Assembly: GCA_036244855.1 (NCBI GenBank)
Contig: BQKZ01002385.1
Location: 4,488 to 68,487, forward strand
Length of the DNA: 64,000 bases
Reading direction: 5' to 3'
Origin: Temnopleurus reevesii
Lineage: Eukaryota; Echinodermata; Echinoidea; Temnopleuroida; Temnopleuridae
The translations under genes and the position numbers were made by a program. Of this stretch, positions 1 through 11,135 are shown in pieces; positions within the stretch are counted from its first letter, which is position 1; each line of letters starts with the position of its first letter. The notes below the pieces were generated by a model, which worked only from the letters and a program-made list of their open reading frames with translations, did no database searches and was not told the DNA's origin.

Positions 1-1143
1 ATTTGCATTGCCATTTCAATATTTGGCTTTGATGTGGAAAATAACTGCGTGTGTATGTGAATCTGTATTGGTGTACCTTTCCATCCTGTAGTTCACTTGA
101 GTGTGCATAAGCCTTCCTGTGATCATGCAACATGAAGTATGATGTTTGTTTAGCAATTGGTTTTGCCTGGAATCAGCCGTTTGGCGCAAATTAGATTCTA
201 CATTTTCTTCACTCATGCGTTGATTCATTCTTATCAAAATGGGACCATAATATTTAGGGATGAAAACTTTACCAAAACATGTTATAAGATTCATAATAAC
301 ATTTTAATGCTTTCATTTCACGTAAATCAATCACTGCAGATTTATCCAAATAAGCAATTTTAGTGTTTGTATTCTCAATGTATGTCATCATATAATAATA
401 ATTCAGTAAATATGATTCCCCATCTATAATGTTTTGGTATAATAGAATACTCATCTAAAACTTAAACAAATGATTTTTTATAATGGTTTTTCCCAGAATC
501 CCGCCGATATAGGAGTATAAGATGTCTTAGTTCGTTCCATTTCAAGCACCATATACTAAACGAAAATGATGTTACAAACGATTGCTAAAAGACGTGACGG
601 CTCGTGAAATGTCTTATTTTGATATCAATGAACTTGTCCTGGGCATAGAAAGAACACTTTTAGGAAACAGAAAAGGAGAAACGTTTTTAATAAGTGGCCA
701 TATGCATGACTATTTCATGCAAGTGGCCCCAGACTGAGAGGAGAAACCCGCAATGGCGTTATATAATCGTAATCATGATAATTCAGCGTGTTCACATATC
801 CCCACCATGCCCACCTTGGTTCTTGTGTGAACGATCTCCAGATTCTCTCAAAGTAAGATGGCAATTTAAAGGTGGACTAGAGAGCCGCCAGCGCCTGCAT
901 CGTTGCATCGTTGACCCCCTCCCCCTCCTCCCTCTCCAACTGGCGATATATTGCAGTTGTTTTTAAGACCTAATAAATGTCCAAACCGCAAAAACTCCGA
1001 TGTCCCTGGAGAAATTTCACCCATGTGTGAACTGTCGACCATAAGATCTAGAGACATAAGAATCTCTTATTCATTTCACGGTCACCGTGAGGTTCACACG
1101 GGGAATGTATAAGTAAATGTCCTACATTTTTCATCACCTTCAG
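1..1143. other. Non-coding flank upstream of the transporter exons
   Basis: No exon with transporter-like coding sequence is visible here on the plus strand. The first supported exon starts at 1144 in the middle of a codon, so at least one earlier exon must exist. The N-terminal SLC16 signature region should precede it and is not found, so this stretch is most likely intron. It includes a pyrimidine-rich run near 915-940. Short open frames on both strands show no family resemblance. Confidence 0.6.
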
Positions 1144-3259
1144 ATCCTCTTGTTACACTGGCTCTGAGAACAGCCAATCACCGCGCAGTAGCAATACTTG
1201 GCGGGATCTTGTGTGGGGCATGCATCACTGCTTGTGCGTTTCTGGAACATGTCGTTTTAACCGGAGTGTGTCTGGCTCTCTCAGGTATGTGAATCAATTT
1301 TTTCCCTCTAAGATAGAAATTTTTCATCAAATGGACGCGACCGTGTAGATTTTTCTTCAAATTTTGACCCTCGCCCCCTCCTGGAAATAGCATCCATACC
1401 CCACGCAAGGCCCGGAGGCGGATGTAAGATGAAGACGTTAAGTGAAGAAGTCGAAAGGGTGTAAGCGGAATCATGAGACTCGAGAGGCGAAATGCCTAAA
1501 AAAATCCCCTTTCAGCATTGTCTTAACCTATTTTGTTAGACATTTTAGAGGATCGGGAGAATTTCTTTGCACTAAGAAAAAAAGGTTTGTGCGACTCAGA
1601 AAGGGGGAACATGTCCGGTCCATGCTAATAATTCTTTGGGGCACTTCCATCTTACTCTTCCGTTTCCTCCATCTTTTACAGGTGTTGGTATGTCAATGGC
1701 CTACGTTCCGCTGACGCTGGCGATCAACGATTTCTTCCAAGAAGACTTCATCTTCATGAACACCTTCACATTCTATGGGTATACGGCCGGGTCCATGGTC
1801 CTGCCCATGGTCACGGAGAAGGCACTGAGAGCATACGGGTACACAGGAACGTTCATCATTCTTGGTGGAATATCATTCAACCTTGTGGCGTGCGGGGCAA
1901 CCATCCGCAAAGCATCAGCTTCGGAGCAGGAAAGTGCAGCAACCGACTATCACATGGGTGACCACCAACGTGAAACAAGCTGCGATGTGGATGGAAACGA
2001 GGATCTCATTTTAGAACAGAGACAACTGCAACAGAATGGAAATGTCGTGAATATTAGTGATAAACAACGCGAACATTCCACTATCTCTTCATCTGCAAAT
2101 TCGGCCTTCATTCATATAGTAAATATGTTCCAGACCTGCCAGCGGTCCTGTGGAATACTAAACGAACCGCTTTTCCTTTTCTCCATCCCCATCCACTTCC
2201 TGATATTCTACACCATGTACGCTTGGATGTTGTTCCTGGTGCCGCATGCAGAAGGTCTCGGAATATCTCCGCCACGCGCCGTGCTTCTTTCAACAATCGC
2301 TGGCGTAGGTGGCGTCCTTGGCAGAACTACATTCATTATACTTGTCGGAAACGGCGCCAACATATTCCTTATATACGTCGTCATCAGCACCACATGCATG
2401 GCGTCATTACTTTTGGATTTTGCCAGCTATACTTACACGATGTTAGCTGCTATGGCATTTGTCCAAGGGTTCTGTTTCTTCATTGAAGACACAGTGATGG
2501 CGACACTGAACAAGAATGCTATCAAGGATGATAGGAATTTCGACGTGGCCTATGCAATCAGTGGATTCATAGGAGGCCTAGGAGCAACTTGCTCGGGATA
2601 TTTCACAGGTAACTTGCATCTAATGGGAAATGAAAAAAGTATTATAATGATTGGATTTTGATCAATGTTAATTTCTTCATTGAAAGCATGTACGCCAGCA
2701 AATTTACATTTTCCCAGTTAAGTATCTCATTTTGTTTCCCGAATGTGATTCTTTTTAAAATATCCAATTAAAGGAGACTCAGCATTGCACGGGTGCGAAC
2801 TAGTTTGTACCTCATATAAGTAGGCCAACCAAATGGAAAATGACCAAATTACATATATTCCTTAAACGATTCATCCAAATTGATTACACGCAGCGATCAT
2901 CTGACAAAGTCAGATTTTAGGACATTCAGATTTAGAATATTCAAGCTTTAGTACATGTTTATTAAACTACAGATTTTTACAGATCCTCTAGATCAAGCAT
3001 TTATGATTTGTTATTGGCCAAGGAGGCAACAATTAGAGTATTTCCACTTTCATGTTTTATTATTATGTCTTCATTGTAAAATAATTGAAAGTATATTTAT
3101 CTGTTTTTTTTTTCATATTCTGTTCTAGGTTACCTCTTCGATGTCACCCAATCGTTCACCAATGTCTTCATCATCATAGGCTTCATACATTCCATCGTCG
3201 TGGTATATCTCATTTTCGTAGCGTATGGACTGAGAAGACGGCATTGTGACGTATCATAG
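1144..3259 (+). CDS. Monocarboxylate transporter-like protein (SLC16/MFS), last three exons, 5'-partial
   Basis: Predicted plasma-membrane carrier of the major facilitator superfamily, SLC16 type; members carry monocarboxylates and related solutes, often with protons, but the substrate here is unknown. Coding exons are 1144-1284, 1682-2608 and 3129-3259, each bounded by AG and GT. Phases join without a break and give 398 complete residues before the TAG at 3257-3259. The first exon encodes a membrane segment containing AVAILGG. The second starts GVGMSMAYVPL, has further helices, a polar central loop rich in Ser/Glu/Gln (about 1900-2110) and then the C-terminal helices. The last exon encodes one helix and a short basic tail ending RRRHCDVS. 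The family's usual size is about 450-500 residues, so only the N-terminal part is missing. The gene converges on the ATPase gene downstream. The SLC16 subfamily cannot be set; SLC16-like orphan transporters are the alternative. Confidence 0.86.
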
Positions 3260-3480
3260 CACCGACAAGAACAACGTTTACACACTATGAAAAAATGGTG
3301 CAAACTTCAGCAAAGTGTGAAAAGTTGTAATCCAGCAAAGCAAAAGCACAAAACGGGTGCAAACTGCGAAAAGGGTGTAATATTAAACCCTACCTTCGTC
3401 AGCTTCAAGAGGACATTTTGTCATATTATGGGATCGTTGTTAAACATCTTTTGAAGGCGTTTATTGGCACAATTATATTG
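3260..3480 (+). other. Proximal 3'UTR of the transporter gene
   Basis: Sequence directly after the stop codon, probably transcribed. An ATTAAA at 3382-3387 could act as a variant poly(A) signal. A canonical AATAAA lies farther on at 4054-4059. If the distal site is used, the inverted-repeat element at 3481-3708 is part of the mRNA. Which site is used cannot be told from the sequence. Confidence 0.35.
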
Positions 3481-3708
3481 AGACCAACTCACACCTTTCC
3501 GTTTTAGCCTGCGTCGGCCCAGTCTTTTTACAAAATATAGCGCAACACGGGCGCACAGTTTATCCTGACAAATCGGTAGACTGGCATTTAGCTTGATCAC
3601 TAGGCGCGTACGTCAAACGTCAGTCCACCGTCCTCATGGTGAGGACCTTCGCCTTTGTATATATAGAGAGCCGACGTAGACAAAAGACTTAAAAGTGTGA
3701 GTCGGTCT
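3481..3708. mobile_element. MITE-like inverted-repeat element, family 1, copy A
   Basis: About 228 bp. It begins AGACCAACTCACACCTTT and ends with the imperfect reverse complement AAAAGTGTGAGTCGGTCT. Inside the left end is GCCTGCGTCGGCCCAG, and the internal block CGTCAGTCCACC is shared with the other copies. It has no coding capacity. Four more copies are at 4222, 37928, 43880 and 57702. Target-site duplications are not clear. It starts 222 bp after the transporter stop codon. Confidence 0.75.
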
Positions 3709-4221
3709 TGGCCAACATTTCACAGCAACTTACCATGGCGATAAACATTGATGCTTCTGCCGTTGGTGCTTCATGGAGGTTGTCGCAGGGACAAATTAGT
3801 CAGCGCCGACATATCGGCGTAGATAGTCCACCAGAATTGAGAACAGCCCACCAAATTTCAACAACAGCAATATCTAGTGAAGTCAAACACTGTATTGAAT
3901 AACACCCTGTTTATTTTTTATATCGACAACTATTTACTATACTGAGAGTCTGAGACAGAAAACGAGGGATATCATTTTGTTTGTTAGACAGTATAACTCA
4001 CACAGGGAGAGGTCTTTATTCATACTTGTCAGTAGCACCACCGCACAAGCTACAATAAAAAAAGATAAATACATACAACCAGATCACAATCGTATGATAA
4101 ATTATATTCAATTAGAACATCTACAGGCCACATTTCATCGTGTTAATCTATTATAAATTTGCTATATTTGTATTATAATTATACATGATTCATGACGAAT
4201 GTTCATCTATGACCGTCTTTA

Positions 4222-4470
4222 AGGGCTGACTCACAACTTTGCGTTTTTAACCTGCGTCGGCAAAATTACAAATTGATCATTAGAAACGTTCCTCGGACGC
4301 CAAATACGCAGGTCAGAAAGTGCACTTACGTGCGGCGTAAGCTCATTGAGCGCAAGCGGAGCATACGTATAACATCAGATCTGCGTATACTGTGCGCTCG
4401 TGGAGCGCTTTTAACTTTCCAAAACCACTGGGCCGATGCAGGCTACAAACGCATTGATGCGAGTTGCCCT
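4222..4470. mobile_element. MITE-like inverted-repeat element, family 1, copy B
   Basis: About 249 bp with ends AGGGCTGACTCACAAC and GCGAGTTGCCCT. The left subterminal block AACCTGCGTCGGC and the right block GGGCCGATGCAGGCT pair with each other, as in the other copies. It is more diverged in its internal part. Open frames inside it on both strands come from the repeat and are not genes. Confidence 0.7.
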
Positions 4471-5547
4471 TTACCAGAAATACGTTAGCAGATCGCAAAT
4501 TTGCATTGGACTGTTCAAAGTCAATTAATAGAAACATTTATTCACATGCTATTCTTTAATTATAAGCAAATTCTTGAATAAAATTACAGATTGAGTAATC
4601 TTATTTATAAATGTTAAACCTTCGAATTTAATTTGAATATCAGTATAATTAATTTCTTTTGAGTTTATTGAGACAAACAAATTAATGGAATTAAAAAATG
4701 TGAATTCGAGAAGATTTAATGTCCCTACACAAATATGTCCTTGCTTTACACAGTAAAACAATTTGAGTAGACAGCGTTACTACTAAGTGTCACGGCTAGA
4801 ACTTCTCCGCGGCTAATGTAAGGTATTGGACAATTTATAAGTATTCCTTTACCCATAACACACATTCCTGGACTCGTTCAAGCATAATGGTGTCATGCAC
4901 TAGCTAACTCTTAACAAAAATGAATCGAAGATCGCATATTTTGTTTCAATCGTACTAGCTTACAGAACAATAATAGGTGGTCTGGTTACAGAATATAGCA
5001 TATAGTACAGATAAATTTTGGTTTATTCAACCAAGAAAAAACAAAGTATTGATAGTGAAATACAAAAAAAAAAAGAATTACAAATTATGCTACCATATCC
5101 AACACACTTATGTATTACTTCTGGATTCCGGGTAAACCAGGTGACATTAATTTAAAATATACTGTAGAATTTCATCACATACACTTAAAGTTATAACAAT
5201 ATGATAGGATCATAAACATTTATACCAACTAACTATTTTCCTTAACGACGCCATATACAGGTCCAAACCCAGCCTGTGAAGTAAAAAAGACATGAAACAT
5301 GTTCAACCAGTAAGTCAGGGAAATCGGGGAGTACACCTATAGGAATTTTATGAAGCACGTGACGATTGTGGCATCGGTGTAATGTTCTGACTACTGATCT
5401 ACACGATTCAGACATATCATCACGCAGAAAATATATGGAAAGCCATCGAGGTCGAAATCCTCATCAGCATAGTAAGTACGTTTAGACTAAATAAGCATAC
5501 GTGCAGATATGCCAACCATTCCGGAACACACATATATAAGATGTATA
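4471..5547. other. Intergenic DNA, nothing recognised
   Basis: AT-rich sequence between the two convergent genes with no exon-like coding stretch on either strand. Parts may belong to a long 3'UTR of either gene, but no signal decides this. Confidence 0.5.
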
Positions 5548-5857
5548 TAATAATAATAATAATAATATGCAGTTAGTATATAGCGATAATTACCTCTGAT
5601 AAATGTCTCTAAGCGCTCTACAATTAATGTAGCATTATTACCCTGGCTTTACCCCGGTATCCATCAGCGCAGCGCACTTGGCGTTTTAAGGAATACATAT
5701 TCCTACCAGGTACCCATTCACCTTAACTGGGTTGAGTGCACCACAGTGTGGATGAATTTCTGGCTGAAGGAAATTAACGACATGGGTGGAACTCGAACCT
5801 ACGACCTTCTCGTTGAAAGGCGAGAGTTATGACCACTACACCACGTACTTTAATCGC
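5548..5857 (-). mobile_element. tRNA-derived SINE-like element, near full length
   Basis: Read on the minus strand, the element starts with a tRNA-like head. An A-box-like TGGTGTAGTGGTCA lies at 5830-5843 and a B-box-like GGTTCGAGTTCC at 5788-5799, with spacing typical of a tRNA gene and of an internal RNA polymerase III promoter. A conserved body follows and includes CTCAACCCA-like and CCAGGGTAATA-like blocks. The element ends in a TAT-type trinucleotide tail near 5550. The same body recurs at 41666, 54104 and 62482 without the complete head, which supports a dispersed retroposon family rather than a functional tRNA gene. Confidence 0.7.
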
Positions 5858-6317
5858 ACACCAATAACCAAAATTATAGTTGTTGTTAGGCTTTCTTTGT
5901 TTCTTTGTTCATTTGTTCCGCTAGTAAAAACATTTAAATGTTTTAGCCTAATGCAAAATTATTCTGGAATGGTTTGCGCCTATGCTTACTTATAATTATG
6001 CTGAAATATATAACACCCAAACGCGTGTCGGTACGGGGCAGATAGAAAAGTTGAACCTTCAAAAATTCTGAAAATGGAAAATTGTAATACTTTAATGGTT
6101 TCTTTATTTCTTGGCTTGTCAATTCATCGGCGGAAATTATTGCATACATCCCATTTTGCCAACCCTTTTTACATTTTTATTTTGGAAACGCACAAACGCA
6201 TCATAATTATTACCATTATAGCGAACGCATGCGAATTTTGCTTCCATATATCAGTGTGTATATAGTTAAATAATTTAGGAAGTTTAGGCTACATAAACAA
6301 TTTGGTACAAATAATTT

Positions 6318-7035
6318 AAAGGTCCGCTATTATGAAAATACAAGTTGATCTGTATTGATGTATTATACCATTATCAATACCCTTTTCAGGGAAAGAGGGC
6401 CCAAATGTGTTTCATATATTTTTTAATATTTTTTCTTCATTTTTATGTTGGCTTAGTTGGGAACGCCCCTANTCTGTATTGATGTATTATACCATTATCA
6501 ATACCCTTTTCAGTGAAAGAGGGCCCAAATGTGTTTCATATATTTTTTAATATTTTTTCTTCATTTTTATGTTGGCTAAGTTGGGAACGCCCCTACAAAT
6601 TTCTTTCAAATGTCAATCCTGTTGTGACCTCACAAGAGTCAAGTTTGTTCACCTTTCTAGATCATGTTTCCATGGTTTCAGAGCTGGTTCTGTAAATAAC
6701 AAAAGGAAATATGTGGATCAATGCAGGTATTTCAATTCAGGTGATTGCGCATTCCAATTCCCTTTCGTGGGCAATCACCTGAATTGAAATACCTGCATTG
6801 ATCTACATGTTTCCTTTTGTTATTTACAGAACCAGCTCTGGAACATGATTTAGAAAGGTGAACAAACTTGACTCTTGTGATGTCACAACATGATTGACTA
6901 AGCCAACATAAAAATGAAGAAAAATATTATAAAATATATGAAACACATTTGAACTCTCTTTCAGTGAAAAGGGTATTTATAATGGTATAATACATCAATA
7001 CAGATCAACTTGTATTTTCATAATAGTACCCCTTT
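6318..7035. mobile_element. Large foldback (inverted-repeat) element, about 0.7 kb
   Basis: The two halves are near-perfect reverse complements around a centre near 6755. The left end reads AAAGGTCCGCTATTATGAAA; the right end reads TTTCATAATAGTACCCCTTT. The palindrome includes GGTATTTCAATTCAGGTGAT near the centre and its complement. No transposase frame is present, so this is a non-autonomous DNA element or foldback transposon. The left arm contains a duplicated block, 6355-6471 against 6473-6590, on both sides of a single N at 6472. The true element is probably about 120 bp shorter than shown. Confidence 0.8.
6472..6472. other. Single-N assembly joint with duplicated flanks
   Basis: One unresolved base separates two almost identical blocks of about 117 bp, with small differences such as CAGGGAAAG against CAGTGAAAG. 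This is the pattern of an uncollapsed overlap between contigs or haplotypes, not of a biological tandem repeat. Confidence 0.75.
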
Positions 7036-7289
7036 AATCATTGACACAGAGAAAATACATACATAGTTGTGTTTTTTTATTTTTTTGTTCATATATTCCT
7101 GTGTTGTAGCTTTAAATATGCGCAGGCTTTATTTCAGTATACACGCATGCTTATGCGAATTGTTACCTCGATGGCTTTCCAATTCCCAGAACACATCCGC
7201 ACAATTAAATAACAAGTTATATCTTATATTGGAAAGAGATTATGATTCCAATCTATCTTACATTTTCACATCAAAACCCTTTCACATGC

Positions 7290-7482
7290 ACAAACTCCAC
7301 ACAAACACGCACACACAGACACACACACGCGCCCACATAATCACATACAAAAACACACATACATTCAGACATAGCATTTGCAACCGCAATCGGCAGTTCG
7401 AGGATCGAAAAAGAGCATAACCAATGCACATTGATATAGACAAACACGCACAGACACACACACACAAACACACACAATATAA
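7290..7482. repeat. CA/GT-rich microsatellite region
   Basis: Two tracts rich in ACACAC (about 7292-7365 and 7440-7480) flank less repetitive sequence. Open frames across this interval on both strands consist of Cys/Val or Thr/His repeats caused by the dinucleotide run and are not genes. Confidence 0.8.
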
Positions 7483-10400
7483 AAATCAAACTTCAAAGAC
7501 TAAAAACGCAAAAGCGGGGCAGTGCGGGAACAGAATACAACGAGGCCTCATTGAATAAGTATATACAAAAATAAATCAACTAGGGTCCGTTCATTTCGGA
7601 ATTATTTTCACAACTGTTATTTGCGAACGTTAGGTGCGAAAGACGGAAACAATATTTGAATCATATACTCAAATGGATGGTGCAGTGACAGTCACAAAAT
7701 GTTACGCTGCTAACGAGAGTTATTCCCAGCTTAATCATAAATGGTATATGTATTAAATAAGAACTGAAAAGGAACCGCATTGTTTGATATTCACAATGTA
7801 TAATCAGAGTGTCTTTCTCTGATTAAGACCAGAAAATTATCAATATTTTACAAATATTCTTTCATCGCAGATCAAACATCTGAATTAGTAACGAATGAAG
7901 AGAAAACTTGCATGGTCACAAAGATAGTGCGTTTATCAGGTGTGGATGAAAAATAATTAAATAAGCAAGTACATAAACATATTCATGATATGTTAATACT
8001 CAAATTGTTGAATAACAATAACTATATGATAGGATTTTATTTTGATATTCCGAAGAGCTCTGAAATGAAAGAAAATGAAAGAAACATGACGAAGAAAAAT
8101 AGGAAGAAAATGAGGAAGAAGGAGAATAATGAATTACTAAAGACTTCCAAGAGAAACAACAGCAGTATTTGACGTATACATCAGAGAAAGTAATATAGAT
8201 CAGTATCGTTTATCATCTACACTATGATCTTCAATATGTTAATATCATTCTAAATATTCAGGACAATAAACACGAACCAGGGTCTTCTATTTTTAGAGTA
8301 TTTAATAAATATGATTTATCGTATCCACAACGCCATACATTGTCAAAGAAAGTTTGCTATAGGTAAAAGTAATGTAAAAGGTAACACACCATCTATTTAG
8401 CATATTGCCACTGAATGGAGAAAACCAGGAAGAATAAATTCCAATATTCAGGTTAAATAAATGACAATAATGATTAATAACGATCAAGAGTTGTCATTAT
8501 TGTCAATTGTCTAAGGCTGCGTATCATTCTTTTTTTCGAAAATGTTTTTTTGTTATAAGTGCCGACACACATAATATCCGATCAAGTAAAAAGATGGCTG
8601 GGAATAATTCAAATACCAATTCTGCTAGGAACTCCCCAAAACAATATTTCATGTTCTCTAATACTTCATGATTAACGCTTTTTATTTCGCTTCATTCAGT
8701 TAATGTGCGCAAATGACAGACATGTGGGAACAAGATTCCGGTCTAGAATATTTGATAAAACTTTACACATTTTTCTATGATAGTTATTACAATATAATAT
8801 GTTCTTATAGTACTACTTCAATATATATGATAAAGAGCTTTAATATAACAATTCTATGACAAATATGTATATACATTCATAATCTACTATGTAATATATT
8901 GTTAGATATATTTATATATCACAATGACGTATAATAAATATAAAAACATCGTATAAATCGGTAGTAAGTATTGTAACACTGAAAGGGAAGATCTCAGGTC
9001 GTTATCACACAGTAACATCACAATATGACCCATAATAATAACTTATATACAGCTCCACATTTTACATAATAATATCATGATTATTTATAAAATGCAACGG
9101 CATATGTAACAGTGGACATCAAAGTAATAACATACCAATAGAAGATATACCTGCTTAAAAATATTTAACATCAAATGGAGATACTATAAGTCATGCTTTC
9201 AACACGGATCGATTCATTTATCAATTAATCTTTTCACAATATCAATTAGGGATACCCAATATTCTGTGGCAACCGAATCCCGCAAGCTTTCTGTGCAATA
9301 TAAAACAGGACAAAAAACAGTTGCAAATTCGTAATTCAGTAGTTTCACTAGCACAGGCTAATGAGAAAATATTTTGACCTGCTTTCATATGAAAGTCATG
9401 GTATTCCCAAATGAAAGTCGATCCTATTTTATAATTTTCAAACATGCACATTAGCGGTGAATCTCAATATTTTCAATCCTGTAAATGTAATCAATAATTT
9501 TCGATAGGTCTCCCAGATGAACGTAGATCCCTTAGGTCTCTGACTTGGAGAATGCAATTATACTGAAATGCAATTGAACATATCATGTGTAAATATGATT
9601 CTTTATAAAGTCTTCATTTCAGCAGAATTTTTTCCACAACTTTAAACGGTTCTCATTGACCTTCGCTTGTATTTAAGAGGGTTTTTTTTTCTGATTACAA
9701 AACTGCGCTTCCAGAATCCAATTGCAGTTTGGACAAAGTTATATAAAGCCTTTGAAGTTTATAGCAAAGTAAACACCGGATCTTTAATCTTCTTTAAAAT
9801 TGCACAATGGCAACGTCTGTTTTAACTGGTCGATAGATTACTACACGCAACAATTGTTCAAAGCCTTTTCCGAGTGTAAGATGGAAAAGCCTTTAATAAT
9901 TTAAAGCCTTGTAAAAATGGATAAATACTACCTAACTGTGACCGAGGAGTCGCTCGACTTTATCCCAAATAGACAAACCTAGGCTTGTTCTTTCTAATCA
10001 TCGACACCTTTATAAAGTACATGGAAACTAGCATTGGGCATATTTTGGGAGCTAGATATAAGGCAGTACTGTTGAGCTCCTATCAGAGATGTATCTTACA
10101 ATAAGTAGAAACTTAAAAAAAATCACGTACTAAGATAAAGGTACCGGATGTGATGCTCAAATTTCATTTGTAAACTCAATAAGACATCAGCAGAATCACA
10201 CCGGAGTGCTTATCCGTAAGTGTAACAAGAATTATACTTCAATAAATCGAATAATCCGGCCCCTTTTTAGAACACAATTATCTCTACTCTTTCTGTGACA
10301 GTTTACAAACATATATTGATGCTTAATTACCAATGATCGGGAATGGATAAGAAGCTAGCATGACACGCCAAGCATGACATAGCACGTATTAGATAGCTGA

Positions 10401-11135
10401 GATTTTTTTCATCTCATATCGGCCTTGATTCATTGTCAGTGCACCAATTTAAGCATCAAAAATCTTAAAATCTAACATCCCACGACTGCAAATATTTAGA
10501 AGATATAGAACGAAACCATTAGCTCTCCTCAAAAGAAAGTACAATTCATTCATACGAAATCACTAAGGCTCCGTAGAAAAAAAGACAGTGAATCTAAAGC
10601 ACGCATATTTCCTAGTATATCATATTTAATGTATATGGAGTGATTATTGCATTAATACGCGATATGGATACTTCGCAGTGTATCACACGATTATTGCTTT
10701 TAAAGAATGATGTGAAAAATGATTTACCAACAATTGTTATTGTAATAATTATGTTGATTAATGAAGAGACGTGAGCTTATCCTTGACATTGTCATCGAAG
10801 ATTTAAAGCGTTTCACATGAAATATAAGAGTGTGTGTTTCCTTTAAGTTGTTTCCTTGCCCAGGAAAACTCAGAATAGATGCTTATCATCGTCACAGATA
10901 TTAAAAAAAGAGAAAGAAAAACCCCACAAAACAAAAACTATAACAGCACTCGTTTGAAAACTGTTATGAAGGTTCAATCTTGTTAAACTGACTAATACCT
11001 GTGGATATATGACTGGCTAGTTCGTAATCTACCCTGCCCACAAATTTCATATACAAAACAAAATTATAAACAAAAGGACGAATTGACGATTTGGAAGGAA
11101 AATATGATACGCCACAGGCGCTGTACTCAGCATGC
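7483..11135. other. AT-rich intergenic or 3'UTR region downstream of the ATPase
   Basis: No exon-like coding sequence on either strand. Part of it next to 11135 must be the 3'UTR of the ATPase gene. A minus-strand ATTAAA near 10623-10628 is a possible variant poly(A) signal about 0.5 kb past the stop. A canonical minus-strand AATAAA occurs much farther away near 8680. The end of the transcript cannot be fixed. Confidence 0.4.

Noticed and set aside
694..966. A possible N-terminal exon of the transporter
   Set aside because: The frame lacks the SLC16 N-terminal signature and no suitable donor joins it to the 1144 exon.
7067..7489. Several overlapping frames rich in Cys/Val or His/Thr
   Set aside because: Products of the CA/GT microsatellite, with no domain.
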